This document shows positions 11,401 to 22,500 of a stretch of 64,000 nt of DNA, one piece after another (position 1 is the stretch's first letter; each line of letters opens with the position of its first letter). The DNA is taken from contig NC_020175.2 in assembly GCF_000224145.3 (NCBI RefSeq), positions 256,512-320,511 of the forward strand, read 5' to 3'. Below the pieces are notes generated by a model that searched no databases, was not told the origin of the DNA, and saw only the letters and a list, made by a program, of their open reading frames with translations. Both the position numbers and the translations under genes were made by a program. This DNA is from Ciona intestinalis (Eukaryota > Chordata > Ascidiacea > Phlebobranchia > Cionidae).

Positions 11401-14400
11401 TTGACTGGTATTGTTGTGGTTAGACTGAGACAGTGAATAAAGTCCCATCTTGTAAAATACACGAATAGATTAGAAATCTGAGACACTTCTGACTGCTGAG
11501 GGGATTTAATTATTCTCTCAATATTGTTATTAAAAGTAAAGAGAAAATGTGAATTTCTTTCATTGTATTTTTTTTAATAATCAACCACTGCCCAAACATG
11601 CGTTTAATGAAAGAAATAACAAACCAAAATTTTCTACTATTTCAATTGTAATAAACTGAATTATGTGGGTAAATGTATGAATAAAAAAGATTTGAAATTG
11701 TACATTCGGAATTCTAGATATGAACTAAAGTATTCCAGACTAGAATTTTTTCTAGTATATCTTAGAATATCTAAATGTTAGACAATGTACATCACTATAC
11801 CGAACTAGCTTTTAATATAAAGAAAGACACAAACAAAGAGTTACATTGACCTGGTTTATGTTGGATGTCTTAATGTAAGAACCATAACAAAATAGAATTT
11901 TATCATGGTTTAATTTTAATAAAATAAAAGTTTTAAAAACCAAACTTTAAAAACCAAGCAATTAGCAATACTTACTTAACAATTAGTTTCATCAGTTTGA
12001 ACGANNNNNNNNNNNNNNNNNNNNNNNNNNNNNNNNNNNNNNNNNNNNNNNNNNNNNNNNNNNNNNNNNNNNNAATGGTTACAGGCAGGCGCGCTAACCA
12101 CTATACCACGACGCCGGACAATTTGTTAACCCTTCAGTCAAAATCGGACACAAAGTGCAGTAAAAATAACATTGTCCTGCCAAGTAAGGCCAAATAAGTT
12201 CAGTTCTATTTTACATGGGTAAGGTCTTGCCCCTTTGCAGTGTGACACACTATGAGACCTGGGATTTAGGCCAATATTTGCCCCTTAATCTAACACTAAG
12301 GATGCTATAGAATAAATAAGTTACATTCATTCTATTATTTATTGATTGCAGTTCGAACATGGGTCGTTTTGGAGGAGAACAAGTTGTTTACCTTGGTGGT
12401 GGTTGTAATGATGAAGGGATGGTGGAACATCAGATGATGCACGTGATGGGGTTGTGGCATGAACAATCACGATATGATAGAGATGATCATGTGATCGTCA
12501 AGTTAGAAAATGTTGCTCGAGGTTTGTGGATAGTGATATACCAGCCCTTTTAAATGTTTGTAAAACTAGGAGTAATAGTGTTAAAATATTGCTACACCAA
12601 TCACAGTTCAATTTAATTATGTAACGTGTGTCTCTTTACGACACATGCGCTACTTTGTGAGTGTTTATTTTTAAATGTGATGTTTACAGAACAATCAACA
12701 ATAGTTTAAACACAACAGTTTAATGTAAATGTATTTGAATATCATAATAATTTAAATTCTAACCAAGGTTAGGGTTTGAATGCTAAACCCCTATTCATCA
12801 GTATTATGAACAGTAACCTCTTTTATTTGGAGTTATGGTAATGGAAAACTCTGGTGTAAATCACAAGATCCTGTGAGATGCCGCACATGCCGACTTATTC
12901 ATACATAATTGATTTTTTTAACAATGTTGATCAATCAAGTTAATTTCTGGATACTAAACTCAAGATCAGCAGATATTTTAAAATTCCATCAAAAAAACTT
13001 TTAAATAAACAATGAGCAAAAATACTGTTCAGTGCTGATTGTTTGTTCAATACATTTACTCTCCACACAGTAATTCTGCTATACTTAAAATATTAAACAT
13101 AACTTTTGCTCAATATTAACATTTTCCCTCACTTTTGTTTTTTAGAGAATCTTCATAACTTTAAGAAACGCAGCCAGAGTACCACACATGGTGTATATGA
13201 CGTGGCATCCATTCTCCACGCTGATGGATTTGCTTTCTCTATGAATGGTTATCCTACTATTGTAGATAAACATACTGGTCTTGCTATATCTGGTCAAAGA
13301 GAAAAGTTATCGGCCATGGATATTATGAAAATAAATGAGCTGTATGGATGTGGTAACCACACTACACAGTTAAGTAAGCAATATGGACTAACAAAACTAA
13401 AAGACAGCAACTAGCTAAGGATCTGATGCGACAAAATGTAACAGACAAAAATCAAGTCTAACAGATTGTGTAAAAAAAGAGATAATTTTATATTTCTGCT
13501 CGACAGCATTGTCAGTCTCTTATTTAATACAATCTAGAAGGGTGGGGCAGGACGGGACACCTTTTCAAATATTTAAGGAGGTGTAAACTGTTTCCTTATA
13601 ACTCCCATAGACCTTTGGATTCTATTTTTAGTAAGAGACTGAGGATGCTATTTGGGCAAAATATATAGCTCTTATTATACAATTAGCTGGACTTTATTTT
13701 TGTCTTTTACGTTTTAGTAGCACCAAGTCCTTACTGTATTTTTTACAGAAGATACGTTCAACTATGAGCACCAGATCAGGGTCAGATTCGCGGAATTTAT
13801 TACAGTTCCACCAACCAGCTTTGTCTAAATTTCTTCCGTCATTTAAAACACATAACTTGAATGACTTTTAATACTTTCTCTTCAAAGAATAGATAGCTCA
13901 ATGATTATTTGTTTAAGAATAGTTTATATATGTTTTACAATGTGTATGTAATTGTGTATATTTTTTTAAATTTTGTATATGTTTGTATTAGAGGTAAAAA
14001 CTACCATCAGTAAAAAATGAACCTGGTACCTTGCCTTTGCAAAACTTAGGGTTTTATTTAAATTAAAGTGTGGAAACCATTGTTCCAGGTCAATCTGGTG
14101 ATCACTGGGCAGATTGGGGAAATTGGTTGCCGTGTTCATCTTCGTGTGATCGTGGTGAAAGAGTCCGGCTCCGGAAGTGTTGGAATGATGAGGAGCGTGA
14201 GGTATGGGTGGGAAGATGCGGGGAGGAACATGTTAATACCAAGATCTGTCAATCAAAACCGTGCTCGGCTGGAGCATGGGGTGCGTGGGGTTCATGTTCA
14301 GTTACTTGCGGGACTGGAATAAGACACAGGTCGGTCAGTGTGTGTGGGATTATTGACAACAATGGTAATACTTCATGGTTGTGTGTTTTATATTCTATGT

Positions 14401-17400
14401 GGGTAAGGTTGTACAGTATGACACACAATGGGATCCAGATCCTTTGTGCCAAAGGTGGTCTAATACATAGAGATCCAGGCCCAGGGCGCTACATCCTATT
14501 AATGAACCACACTTGGGACAATAGCCGCTAAGTGCCATGCCTAAGGACACATATATGTATGTGACACCCATCGCCATCCGTGTTGAGCATGGAACTTGGT
14601 GTCCTTAGTTTACAATAGTAGCACCTAACCACTAAGAGACTGCACCAAACTAAATCCTCTTACACAGAACTGCCTGTTGTCATCCACATGAAAGATATGA
14701 ATCGCAAATCTGTGGAGTTTTACTTTGTCATGCGCCTGGTGAGTTGTCAATGAATGAATGTAACTATGTAACACATTAAAAAAATAAACAAAAACAAATA
14801 TTTTTTTAAACAAAAGATATTAATATCATTATTTAAAAATTAAAAATAAATATTGAAAAATCAAACTTGTCAACAGACGTAGTGTTTGACAACACCACAA
14901 GTGCATGGTCGCTATGGGAACATTGGGGGGAATGTACGAGGACTTGTGGGAGTGGGTTCCGTAAACGAACCCGCCATTGTGATGTCAACAATCGGGTGGT
15001 GGGTGAAGAGAGGTGTCCACGGGGAATCCCCAGGGGTGATCAGGTGGAGTTTTGCTCGACAGAAACTTGTGGGGGTGTTGGTGGGTTATCTGTTATTATG
15101 CTTTAAAATATATTAAGGTGGGGGTATGATGGGACAACTTTTATTCTATTTTTTCATCCAATTTAATAGTAAACAAAGAAAAATAAAACCTGTATCTGCG
15201 CGAATCCCATAGACTATTGCTATTTGTTTAAACACGATCAGGATATTTGATATTATGTGCAAAAGGTGTCCCATCTTCCCCACCCTACTAGTTGTGATTT
15301 ACTCAGCAGCTAACTTATGTTATCTACTCAGCAGAATGCTTGGAACAATATACTGTGTGTGCCAGGGTGCTTGGCATCCGCCCACAATAAAACGCCACAA
15401 CACTTGGCACTGTTTTATAACAACTCCACAAAAAATGCTTGCTACATCTAGATCAGAGGTTAACGGTTTAAGACTTGTTGCTCACATTATTGGGGCATAT
15501 TTTCCTTGTGCAAGACACAACATATACTGAACTAGGGGGTTAAATTTAGCAACCTGTCCGTCGCCGTGGCGTAGTGGTTAGCGCGCTTGCCTGTAACCAT
15601 TAGGTAATTGGTTCAAGGCTCGTCGCTGCTACCATTGTGGGCGTATGTGTCCTTGGGCAAGACACTTAACGACAATTGCTTCAAAGCCTTCAACCCGGTG
15701 GTCACTAATGGGTTGTCCAAATTATCAGCCATACATAAAAANNNNNNNNNNNNNNNNNNNNNNNNNNNNNNNNNNNNNNNNNNNNNNNNNNTGAACCCAT
15801 GACCTTTTGGTTAGAGGTGCCAGACATAATTATATTTGCAATGCTATATATGTAACACATTAAAAAAATAAACAAAAACAAATATTTTTTAAAAAAAAGA
15901 TATTAATATCATTATTTAAAATTAAAAATAAATATTGAAAAATCAAACTTGTCAACAGACGTAGTGTTTGACAACACCACAAGTGCATGGTCGCTATGGG
16001 AACATTGGGGGGAATGTACGAGGACTTGTGGGAGTGGGTTCCGTAAACGAACACGCCATTGTGATGTCAACAATCGGGTGGTGGGTGAAGAGAGGTGTCC
16101 ACGAGGAATCCCCAGGGGTGATCAGGTGGAGTTTTGCTCGACAGAAACTTGCGGGGGTGTTGGTGGGTTATCTGTTATTATGCTTTAAAATATATTAAGG
16201 TGGGGGTATGATGGGACAACTTTTATTCTATTTTTTCATCCAATTTAATAGTAAACAAAGAAAAATAAAACCTGTATCCGCGCGAATCCCATTGACTATT
16301 GCTATTTGTTTAAACACAATCAGGATATTTGATATTATGTGCAAAAGGTGTCCCATCTTCCCCACCCTACTAGTTGTGATTTACTCAGCAGCTAACTTAT
16401 GTTATCTACTTAGCAGAATGCTTGGAACAATATACTGTGTGTGCCAGGGTGCTTGGCATCCGCCCACAATAAAACGCCACAACACTTGGCACTGTTTTAT
16501 AACAACTCCACAATAAAAATGCTTGCTACATCTAGATCAGAGGTTAATGGTTTAAGACTTGTTGCTCACATTGTTGGGGCATATTTTCCTTGTGTAAGAC
16601 ACAACATAGACTGAACTAGGGGGTTAAATGGGATTTAGCAACCTGGGTGTTGGGGTTACAACTCTGACCTTAATCTTGTTTCCAATGGCATGCCCTCCTG
16701 TAAGACCTTACCCACATATATTGCTATAGAGTATTAATTGTTTAGGTACCTTACTAAGTAGAGTAGTAGACACAAGTAAATATTCGATGTTACATCATCT
16801 ATGTAGATGAATTTGCAAATACATGGGATGCATGGGAGGAATGGGGAGAATGTTCGCTTACTTGTGGGGATGGAAAGCAATCAAGGTTTGGATTAGAAAT
16901 CATCCTTGTATTTATGTTTATATCACATGTAGTAACAGAGCACAGTTTATACAAGGTCAAATAGCATAACTTTGACTTTGTTTAACATAAAAGACGTTGT
17001 AACCTAGAACAAAGTAAAAGACGTAAAATCAGACGTAATGCAAACACAGTATATTGGTTAAACTAACAGTGACTCTGTAGTGTCAGAGAGAACGGTATAT
17101 AACGGTAAACCAGCTTCGGCGTCGCACGGGAAAAATAATAATAACAAGCACCAGTATTCCCAACAGAATAATGATAACATGGAAATACGGGTTAAACTTA
17201 TACCCAATGATTACAACAAGTGGGGTTTAAATTTGTTACATATGTGAACGTGGTGTATTATTGTGTTAGCAGTGCGTGGGATTTTGAAGTAATAGAAAAA
17301 TAAGAAGTTTTGGTAATGTAGTTTTACATCCAAAACAGCTCTTACCGCTGTTAGGTGTATTTGAAAATGCAATACCAAAGTACACTGAGTATTAGTCCAT

Positions 17401-20400
17401 GAGATTTCCTATGTTTAATAACTATGAGCGTAACTGTGTAACAATGTCACCCAGATTTGTGACAACAATGAACCCACATACATGTATTTGATAAACCACA
17501 TATGTGCAAACCACAGATCTCGTGCATGCAAAGAAGGGGGAATTTGTTTTGGGGATAAAGTTGAAAGTAGATCATGCGGTGAACCTTGTATGCCAGGTAA
17601 GATGTATTTTATGTGTAATATCTGTTTATAATGTCGTGGTGTGCCGGTTATGCCACATTGCCACATAGTGTATTAAAAACTCATCTGTCACCCGTATCTT
17701 TACCATTGTAGGTCCTTAGTTTTTATTAAATTTGATAAGTGTTTGTAGTTTAATGGAGCTGAAAGCTTGTCAATCCTTTAAACCCGATTTTAAAAACATT
17801 TTGACCAACTTTGGCTGTTGTAACTGGCACGAGGTGTATGCAACAGAACATGTGTGTTGTAACGACTGTCGTTGCCCCGCCATGCAAGTATAAATAGCTT
17901 GTCAAAAGACAAGCGGGCAGGAGGTGTATTAAACAAAATAAACTGCCGTTTTTCACCTTCTGAAAAAAAAACATAAAGCAAATTTTATTTCATATCTTCC
18001 CAGTTGGAACATGGGAGGAATGGTCGTTGTGGACGAACTGTCCTTCATCGTGCGAGGGTACGAGGTGGAAGGAACGTGTGTGTCGTTACGTGGAGAACCA
18101 GATCGTTACAACTTGTGTTGGTGGAACTAACAGTGTGGGGAAGCAAGTAGAACGTCAGAAGTGTAGGTTGGAGGTAAGTGGGGGGGGGCACATAAGGCTG
18201 AATCTGATTTACCCTGAAGCTAATCTGCTGTTAGGTTTTTATACAAACCAGCAGAGCCAAAGTATATTTGGTGCATTAAGTTAATGAGGTTGTCTAAGTT
18301 TAACCACATTTTAACAATGCTATTACAGATTTTAATAAAAATACAATAAAACATGACATGATTGGCACCTATATTTGTATGTAGAAGTAGAGTTAATAGG
18401 TGTGTTTCCTTATGTTTAATTAATATGTTTCCCTATTGAATGTTTTCTTTAAAAACTTTTGCTTTTTATTTTATGTTCTTGGAAATAAAGTAAAAGTTGT
18501 CCCTGTTGTTACGTTATTATCTAGTTAGTTTTTTATACAAATTTCAGTTTGCATAATGTTTCAGATGTGCAACACTGCTTTATATAATGAAGATAGTAGT
18601 GTTTGGTCACCATGGGGGCAGTGGGGGGAATGTAGTAAGTCTTGTGGAAAAGGGACCCAATGGAGGTAAGTGGGACCCGTAACAAATAATGGAACCCATG
18701 TAAAGCGATGGGACCTATAAAATTTATTGTATTCTTGATGTCTAAAACACAAGCTTTCATTACAAATAAAAATTAATAAAATGTCAGTCAGATGCAAGTT
18801 AACCTATAAACAATTGTCAAAAATATTGGTGTTTTTTTTATCAAAAAAACTGCCGTTAAATATTTATATAAGATGAGCAACGTTTTGTATAAAGTAGTTT
18901 AATGTAAAGTCCCTTCCATACTCGTAATATTTTGATATTCCACAGGCTGAGATCTTGTTTAAAAGCCGAAGCATGTTCTGATGTTTCAACCAATGGCAGA
19001 ATATGTAACACTCAGTCATGTGATGATGGTAATTGTTTATTAAGTAGCTTGGATGGATATGAATATAATGTTACTTATTTTATCCTTAACTGGCAGGAAA
19101 CAACAGTCGCTATAACACAGGTGTTCTGTTTCATACACCTTGTGCCAGCTTACAAGTTACTGTGACTTTAATTTTGTGGGCGTGTTTTGTAGCTTTGTGG
19201 GTTTGTTTTTCTATATAGCTGCCACTTTAGACAACCCATTGGTGACCAGTGGTTTTAAACATAACAATCTCTATTACACTCATGATGGCTTGAGGAAGTA
19301 ACTGTCTTAATTTTAAACGCATAATTATTTGACTTGATAAATATGATTTTCTTTGGAATAACCAAGTTAAACTCAAACATCTGCTGATCATAGCTATATG
19401 AAAACTAATTGATCATTAATTTATGCAAAGACTTCTGTCTACCTAATAAATCATGAGTCCGCACTTTTTGCAAATTCAGATTTCGATTCTGACGACGACT
19501 GGGAAACCACGACTCAGCCAAGCACAGTTGCTATGACAACCCCAGCCCCCAGGTGGGGTGGGTGGGTTATAGTTACTAATTGTTCGTCTTCCTGTGGACC
19601 TGGGGTGGTAGTGTTACAACGAACGTGTTACAATGCAACTTATCATCTAAGTGAGAATTGCTTTGGTGTTCAAGCCACGACAGAGAATAAAAGTGAACCA
19701 TGTGAAGTAGAAGTAAGATTTTGTGGATTGTTGGTTGTTTAACTTAACAGCGGATAAGGTAAATGTTTAAATTCTTATCGCCTTGTGTTTGACACTCATG
19801 TTGCAACTAGGTACAGAGTATAAGGTGTATGATCATGCCATATGCACCTGGTGTATTTAAGCGAGTATAAACAATGTCTGAGCACAAACATGACATAATG
19901 CAGTCCTTAATTTCTAAAAGATTTTTTACAAAGTCATGTTTTGTCCTGTTTGTGATCAAGAATAGTAATCAGACAAAACATTTTACCAGTTTTAAAATGT
20001 GTACGCAGAAAGGAATGAATCTTGTTTATTTCTAATATTAAGAAAACGCCCATTTTATAACTCGACAGCGAGCATGAGGTAAATGAAAACACAATGTGTG
20101 TCTGCTGTCTGGTGTATAAGAAGACACCAATGATATAACTTAACACTTAGCATTATGGGTATATCTTTGCTGTTTTACCTAATTCAAACAGGAATGTCCA
20201 GTGTGGGGACTTTGGTCAGCATGGGGTGAATGTACGGGTCATTGTCAACAAGCTTTTCACTCAAGGTAAGAGGAGTTATAACATTGTATTCAAATATACA
20301 AGTGACAGTTGGCACACAGGAGTAGGAGTTGTGCAACCTCATGTTGCGACGGGCCAACCATGGATATTGAAGAATGTGATCTGGCTGAATGTAATGTCAC

Positions 20401-21853
20401 AAGTAAGGAACCATAGTTGGAACATTTGTACAAACATTTTGATTTATTTCAACATTTTTAACATAGATTGTTGTTGATTATTACTTCTCTATGGATTTTC
20501 TGGTTTGCCTAAGAGTATTTTCATTAACTTTGAATGTTGTTTAACATGGTATGTAATATCATTATTGCACAATATAACCTTGCTTGCCTAAAAGTGTTCC
20601 ATTAGCTTTATGATTAACTAACATGCATTGTAACCAAATGATACTGGTTTCAAAACATATTGTTGATTCTAACAGTACATTTCCTTTTCTAACAGAGCCA
20701 GCATTTAACGTTAGTGCGGTATATACCCTCGTCAACACCACCCTGTGTACACCTGGTCGATTCTTAACGGGAGATATTAATGCTGACAATGTAACTGATA
20801 TTGTTTGTGTGGAGGATACGGGATACTTGTGAGTTACATAATATTTTGATTTATTTCTTAGTGAAGATGATGTTATAAGAATGTAGAGAAGTGAATCAAC
20901 AGTATAACAACAGTTGGATAAACATGCTATGGATAAAAAGTGTGGGAGAAAGAGCTTCAGTTATAAATCACGGATGTTGCGCCCAACATATGGTGAACTC
21001 ACACTGAGATCTAAAATTTAATTAAAACAATTTACTTTGCAGTTAGAAGAAAAGTATGCGTTATGTGGAAAATAACACAAATATATGTATGTTTTTAACT
21101 GTAAGCGTGTTTTAACAACTGTTGTTTTGTTGCTATATCCTGTCTTTTCGTTTAAAATATTTTTAAATCTTCGCTACCATAACAATAGAGACAAATGAAG
21201 TTATTATAATTTATATATTGTGTTTCAGATGGTCACAGTTAGGGTTGGGAAATGGAAGTTTTAGCGAGGTTATCTTCAGTGAAAGACGAGTACCACAGTG
21301 TCCGATATCTTTAAATGCTAATATTTTGCTTGCTGATATGGATGGAGATGGAGCAGATGACTTTGTTTGTCATTATTCCTCACAGTGAGTGGAAATATCA
21401 ATTCTGCGTTGTAGCTTCCTGGGTGTTGACATGATGCGTGAACTATGGCTCACATGTTTCCGTCCCATGGTGTGCCAACCTTATGTAGAATAGACGTCGG
21501 TTTATAAGCTACATATAGAACCAGACACACAGTATTTATTATTGCCCAGTGTATACCCCCTGCATTATAGGTGTCTTCAAGTAAACATAAACACTATTAA
21601 AGCTGACCATGAATAAAATACAAATAATTAATTTTTATTTTCCAGTCATTACTTTCAATATCTTTCTTTGACTGATGGAAAATTTGCGGAAGTTCAAACT
21701 TCCTTTTCGATCAACAATTATTGTATAAGCGGGTTAGACATGAAAATTCTAGCTGGGAAACTTGATGAAGACTCTAAAGATGATTTCTTCTGTCAATATT
21801 CCAAGCAACCGGCTCTTAATGAATCTGTATGGTATATTCAGATCTCGAATTGA
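5483..21853 (+). CDS. Type II membrane astacin-like (probable pseudoprotease) with nine TSP1 and FG-GAP/VCBS repeats
   Basis: 23 exons: 5483-5735, 6069-6245, 6567-6642, 7001-7173, 7632-7752, 8056-8182, 12352-12521, 13146-13373, 14089-14329, 14668-14738, 14877-15074, 15959-16156, 16807-16885, 17455-17596, 18004-18173, 18565-18665, 18946-19028, 19480-19712, 20192-20265, 20320-20402, 20696-20828, 21229-21384, 21646-21853; about 1,164 residues. A basic cytosolic tail precedes a membrane segment (about 122-146, IIIVTSLLIFLGG), a Cys-rich antistasin-like patch, then an astacin-like domain (about 255-427; IPYIVSS, NTCVDFHRR, HQMMHVMGLWHEQSRYDRD, LYGC). Q336 replaces the catalytic Glu, L389 the Met-turn Met and A391 the zinc-ligand Tyr, so proteolysis is unlikely while the fold cysteines remain. 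Nine TSP1 modules follow, then DxDxDG-like repeats (DINADNVTD, DMDGDGADD, KLDEDSKDD). Frame is interrupted by an N at 6607 and at 16885/17455. Function is inferred to be extracellular binding. Confidence 0.87.
7316..7390 (+). repeat. Dispersed GC-rich short repeat, copy 1
   Basis: 'agcgccgagcgtca' and 'gagacgct..ggcacgagc' recur in inverted orientation at 10598-10672. Both copies lie in introns (4 and 6) of the astacin-like gene. Family unknown. Confidence 0.5.
9065..10318 (-). CDS. NT5DC1: NT5DC1-type 5'-nucleotidase domain protein, intronless and nested
   Basis: A single uninterrupted 417-codon frame. Residues 13-17 are DMDHT, the DxDxT nucleophile motif of HAD-superfamily 5'-nucleotidases, followed by LCRYKL. 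Later blocks are typical of NT5DC1: 'FLLTSSRCDFVKHVMDYCLG' (motif II), 'KWYSQGN', and 'PKVVYFGDCVKSDI' (motif III acid pair). The C-terminal 'YKYTRLGKGSGFYPDIPSNF' also matches the family. Human NT5DC1 is about 455 residues, so this copy is close to full length. The predicted role is a cytosolic HAD phosphohydrolase; the substrate is not established for the family. It lies antisense inside intron 6 of the astacin-like gene. The lack of introns in an intron-rich region suggests a retrocopy, but the frame and motifs are intact. A poly(A) signal (AATAAA, minus strand) lies at 8670-8675. Confidence 0.93.
   Translation of the reverse strand: MISLKDCDAIGIDMDHTLCRYKLSEQIELGHQALAQYLIKEKKYPHSLADPVLDDPNLVYCGGLLFDEENMTYVKMDENGKVEKAAFGTKMLSESEISKMYPDNMKCSYFDDILSGKLSEKGSYHLHDNNFDLIRTVVHSRMMQTADSPTKKQVFDDLVAALAYIWDPKTSVIFENIKSNPEKYLHKCPNVVKSWLKALKKKEKVVFLLTSSRCDFVKHVMDYCLGNDWQSYFDVVISKAKKPGFFNEQLPFQLVDPNLVCVVDGKVSKLERNKWYSQGNSHLLHEHLKVWTGKESPKVVYFGDCVKSDIVPVKLHPNNPTSDWNAVYVMDALRGIEGAVNPLSEDEKRLLFSESFGPVLKSTDGAGMCKSFFCKLIEKYATIAVPSVEYVASRRIVYKYTRLGKGSGFYPDIPSNF
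10598..10672 (-). repeat. Dispersed GC-rich short repeat, copy 2 (inverted)
   Basis: Contains 'gctcgtgcccgagcgtctcc' and 'tgacgctcggcgctt', the reverse complement of 7316-7390. It lies just upstream of the NT5DC1 gene, in intron 6 of the host gene. Confidence 0.5.
10680..12004. other. Remainder of host intron 6, no gene seen
   Basis: AT-rich intron sequence between the NT5DC1 start and the assembly gap. It may hold the NT5DC1 promoter. The open frame at 11286-11486 has no family features. Confidence 0.4.
12005..12073. other. Assembly gap (69 N)
   Basis: A run of N in intron 6 of the astacin-like gene. A reversed SINE head starts directly after it, so the gap is probably repeat-caused. Confidence 0.99.
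12074..12125 (-). mobile_element. tRNA-derived SINE head, reverse orientation
   Basis: Read on the minus strand it begins gtccggcgtcgtggtatagtgg and continues ttagcgcgcctgcctgtaacc, the same A-box-containing head seen at 15556. The rest lies in the gap. Confidence 0.65.
13538..13590 (+). mobile_element. MITE family 1, end fragment
   Basis: 'agggtggggcaggacgggacacctttt' is split only by small changes from the family-1 end. The rest of the element is absent. It lies in intron 8 of the astacin-like gene. Confidence 0.5.
14767..15557 (+). repeat. Near-identical duplicated segment, copy 1 (contains TSP1 exon 11)
   Basis: Carries exon 11 (14877-15074), a family-1 MITE (15115-15292) and intron DNA. 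It matches 15849-16650 at an offset of 1,082 bases with only a handful of differences; one silent change is Arg CGG versus CGA. Both exon copies are 198 bases with phase 1 at both ends, so either number of copies keeps frame. Confidence 0.9.
15115..15292. mobile_element. MITE family 1 (in duplicated segment, copy 1)
   Basis: Ends 'aaggtgggggtatgatggg' and 'gtcccatcttccccaccct' form the inverted termini. The internal 'atagtaaacaaag' and 'acacgatcaggatattt' blocks are present. Confidence 0.8.
15556..15741 (+). mobile_element. Composite SINE, tRNA-like head
   Basis: The A-box-like 'gtggcgtagtggttagcgc' and B-box-like 'ggttcaaggct' are followed by 'gtgtccttgggcaagacact' and 'taatgggttgtccaaattat', as in the copies at 27890 and 43297. 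The 3' part is lost in the adjoining N gap. Confidence 0.75.
15742..15791. other. Assembly gap (50 N) between duplicated segments
   Basis: A round 50-N run joins the end of copy 1 and its SINE to the start of copy 2. This placement raises the possibility that the two copies are alleles placed in tandem. Confidence 0.99.
15849..16650 (+). repeat. Near-identical duplicated segment, copy 2 (contains TSP1 exon 12)
   Basis: Second copy of 14767-15557, with exon 12 (15959-16156) and another family-1 MITE. Divergence begins after 'gaactagggggttaaat', where copy 1 runs into a SINE and copy 2 continues into intron. Confidence 0.9.
16198..16375. mobile_element. MITE family 1 (in duplicated segment, copy 2)
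   Basis: Same element and position within the segment as 15115-15292, so it was copied along with it. Confidence 0.8.
17335..17454 (+). repeat. Dispersed repeat carrying the exon 14 splice acceptor
   Basis: The order 'aaaacagctc', 'ccaaagtacactgagtatta', 'ttcctatgtttaataac' and 'taacaatgtcaccc' is that of repeats at 18215-18330 and 59615-59730 (plus) and 30850-30960 and 35325-35395 (minus). The closing 'cccag' is used as the acceptor of exon 14 of the astacin-like gene. Confidence 0.6.
17800..17935 (-). repeat. Composite-SINE tail copy, reverse orientation
   Basis: 'ggcacgaggtgtatgcaaca' followed by 'cgactgtcgttgccccgcca' matches the SINE tail. It lies in intron 14 of the astacin-like gene. 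Confidence 0.55.
21106..21213 (+). repeat. Dispersed short repeat, copy 2
   Basis: Matches 1229-1340 ('aagcgtgttttaac', 'gctatatcctgtc', 'aaatcttcgctacc'). It lies just upstream of the acceptor of exon 22. Confidence 0.5.
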
Positions 21854-22326
21854 TTAATCTTTGTGTAGTAACGTGCAGTTGCTAACTCAAACTAATTATC
21901 TTACTCTGCGTTTATGACGTCACAAAGGAAATGTTCGATACCAGATGAAATAGCTGATGATGAAAGGTGGTAGCGTGTAGTTTACTGTCAAGATATATAA
22001 CTGAAACTGCAGTGCTAAAATTTTTCGTATTTTATACATTGCGTTTGTACGTGTTCTGGAAGCTGGGTTGCGCGGAATCTTGTCACGTTTTTTTACTGTG
22101 ACGTCGCTAACATATGTTAAACTGCACGCGACGTTTAACAAGGAAATACAAGTTTAAGTTACTGTGGTGAATCTAGCATTGGTCCACTGTTTATGTAGTT
22201 AAGTGCTTATAACGAAATAACAGTCGGGGTCAAGCCCTATGAAATATGCAACCAACAAATACTAAATCTAACAAATAGGTTGCCATAACCAGTATATAAT
22301 AGGTGGGGGAGATTGGACATTTTTTG

Positions 22327-22500
22327 TATAGGGTGGGGGAAAGTGGGATAATTTTTTTGTCAAATTTGCTAGTAAACAAAGAAAAATCAAAGAATTTTAA
22401 AATCGTGTTCTCACGACTCCATAGATCGTTGTTAATTGTTTAAAACGCGGCCAGGTTGTTTGAATATTTTGTGATAAAGGTGTCCCATCTTACCCCACAA
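22327..22500. mobile_element. MITE family 1
   Basis: Begins 'tatagggtgggggaaagtgg' and ends 'aggtgtcccatcttacccca'. A short extra MITE end (aggtgggggagattggacat) sits immediately upstream at 22298. Confidence 0.8.

Noticed and set aside
12005..12197. Open frame running through the N gap
   Set aside because: Made mostly of unknown residues and a reversed SINE head.
14331..14345. Extending astacin-gene exon 9 to the donor after 14345
   Set aside because: It leaves the second TSP1 without its last cysteines; using the donor at 14330 and the exon 14668-14738 completes it in frame.
15556..15620. Possible tRNA gene (A and B box-like motifs)
   Set aside because: The cloverleaf is not complete, and the same head recurs with a shared 3' region at 27890 and 43297, so it is a tRNA-derived SINE.
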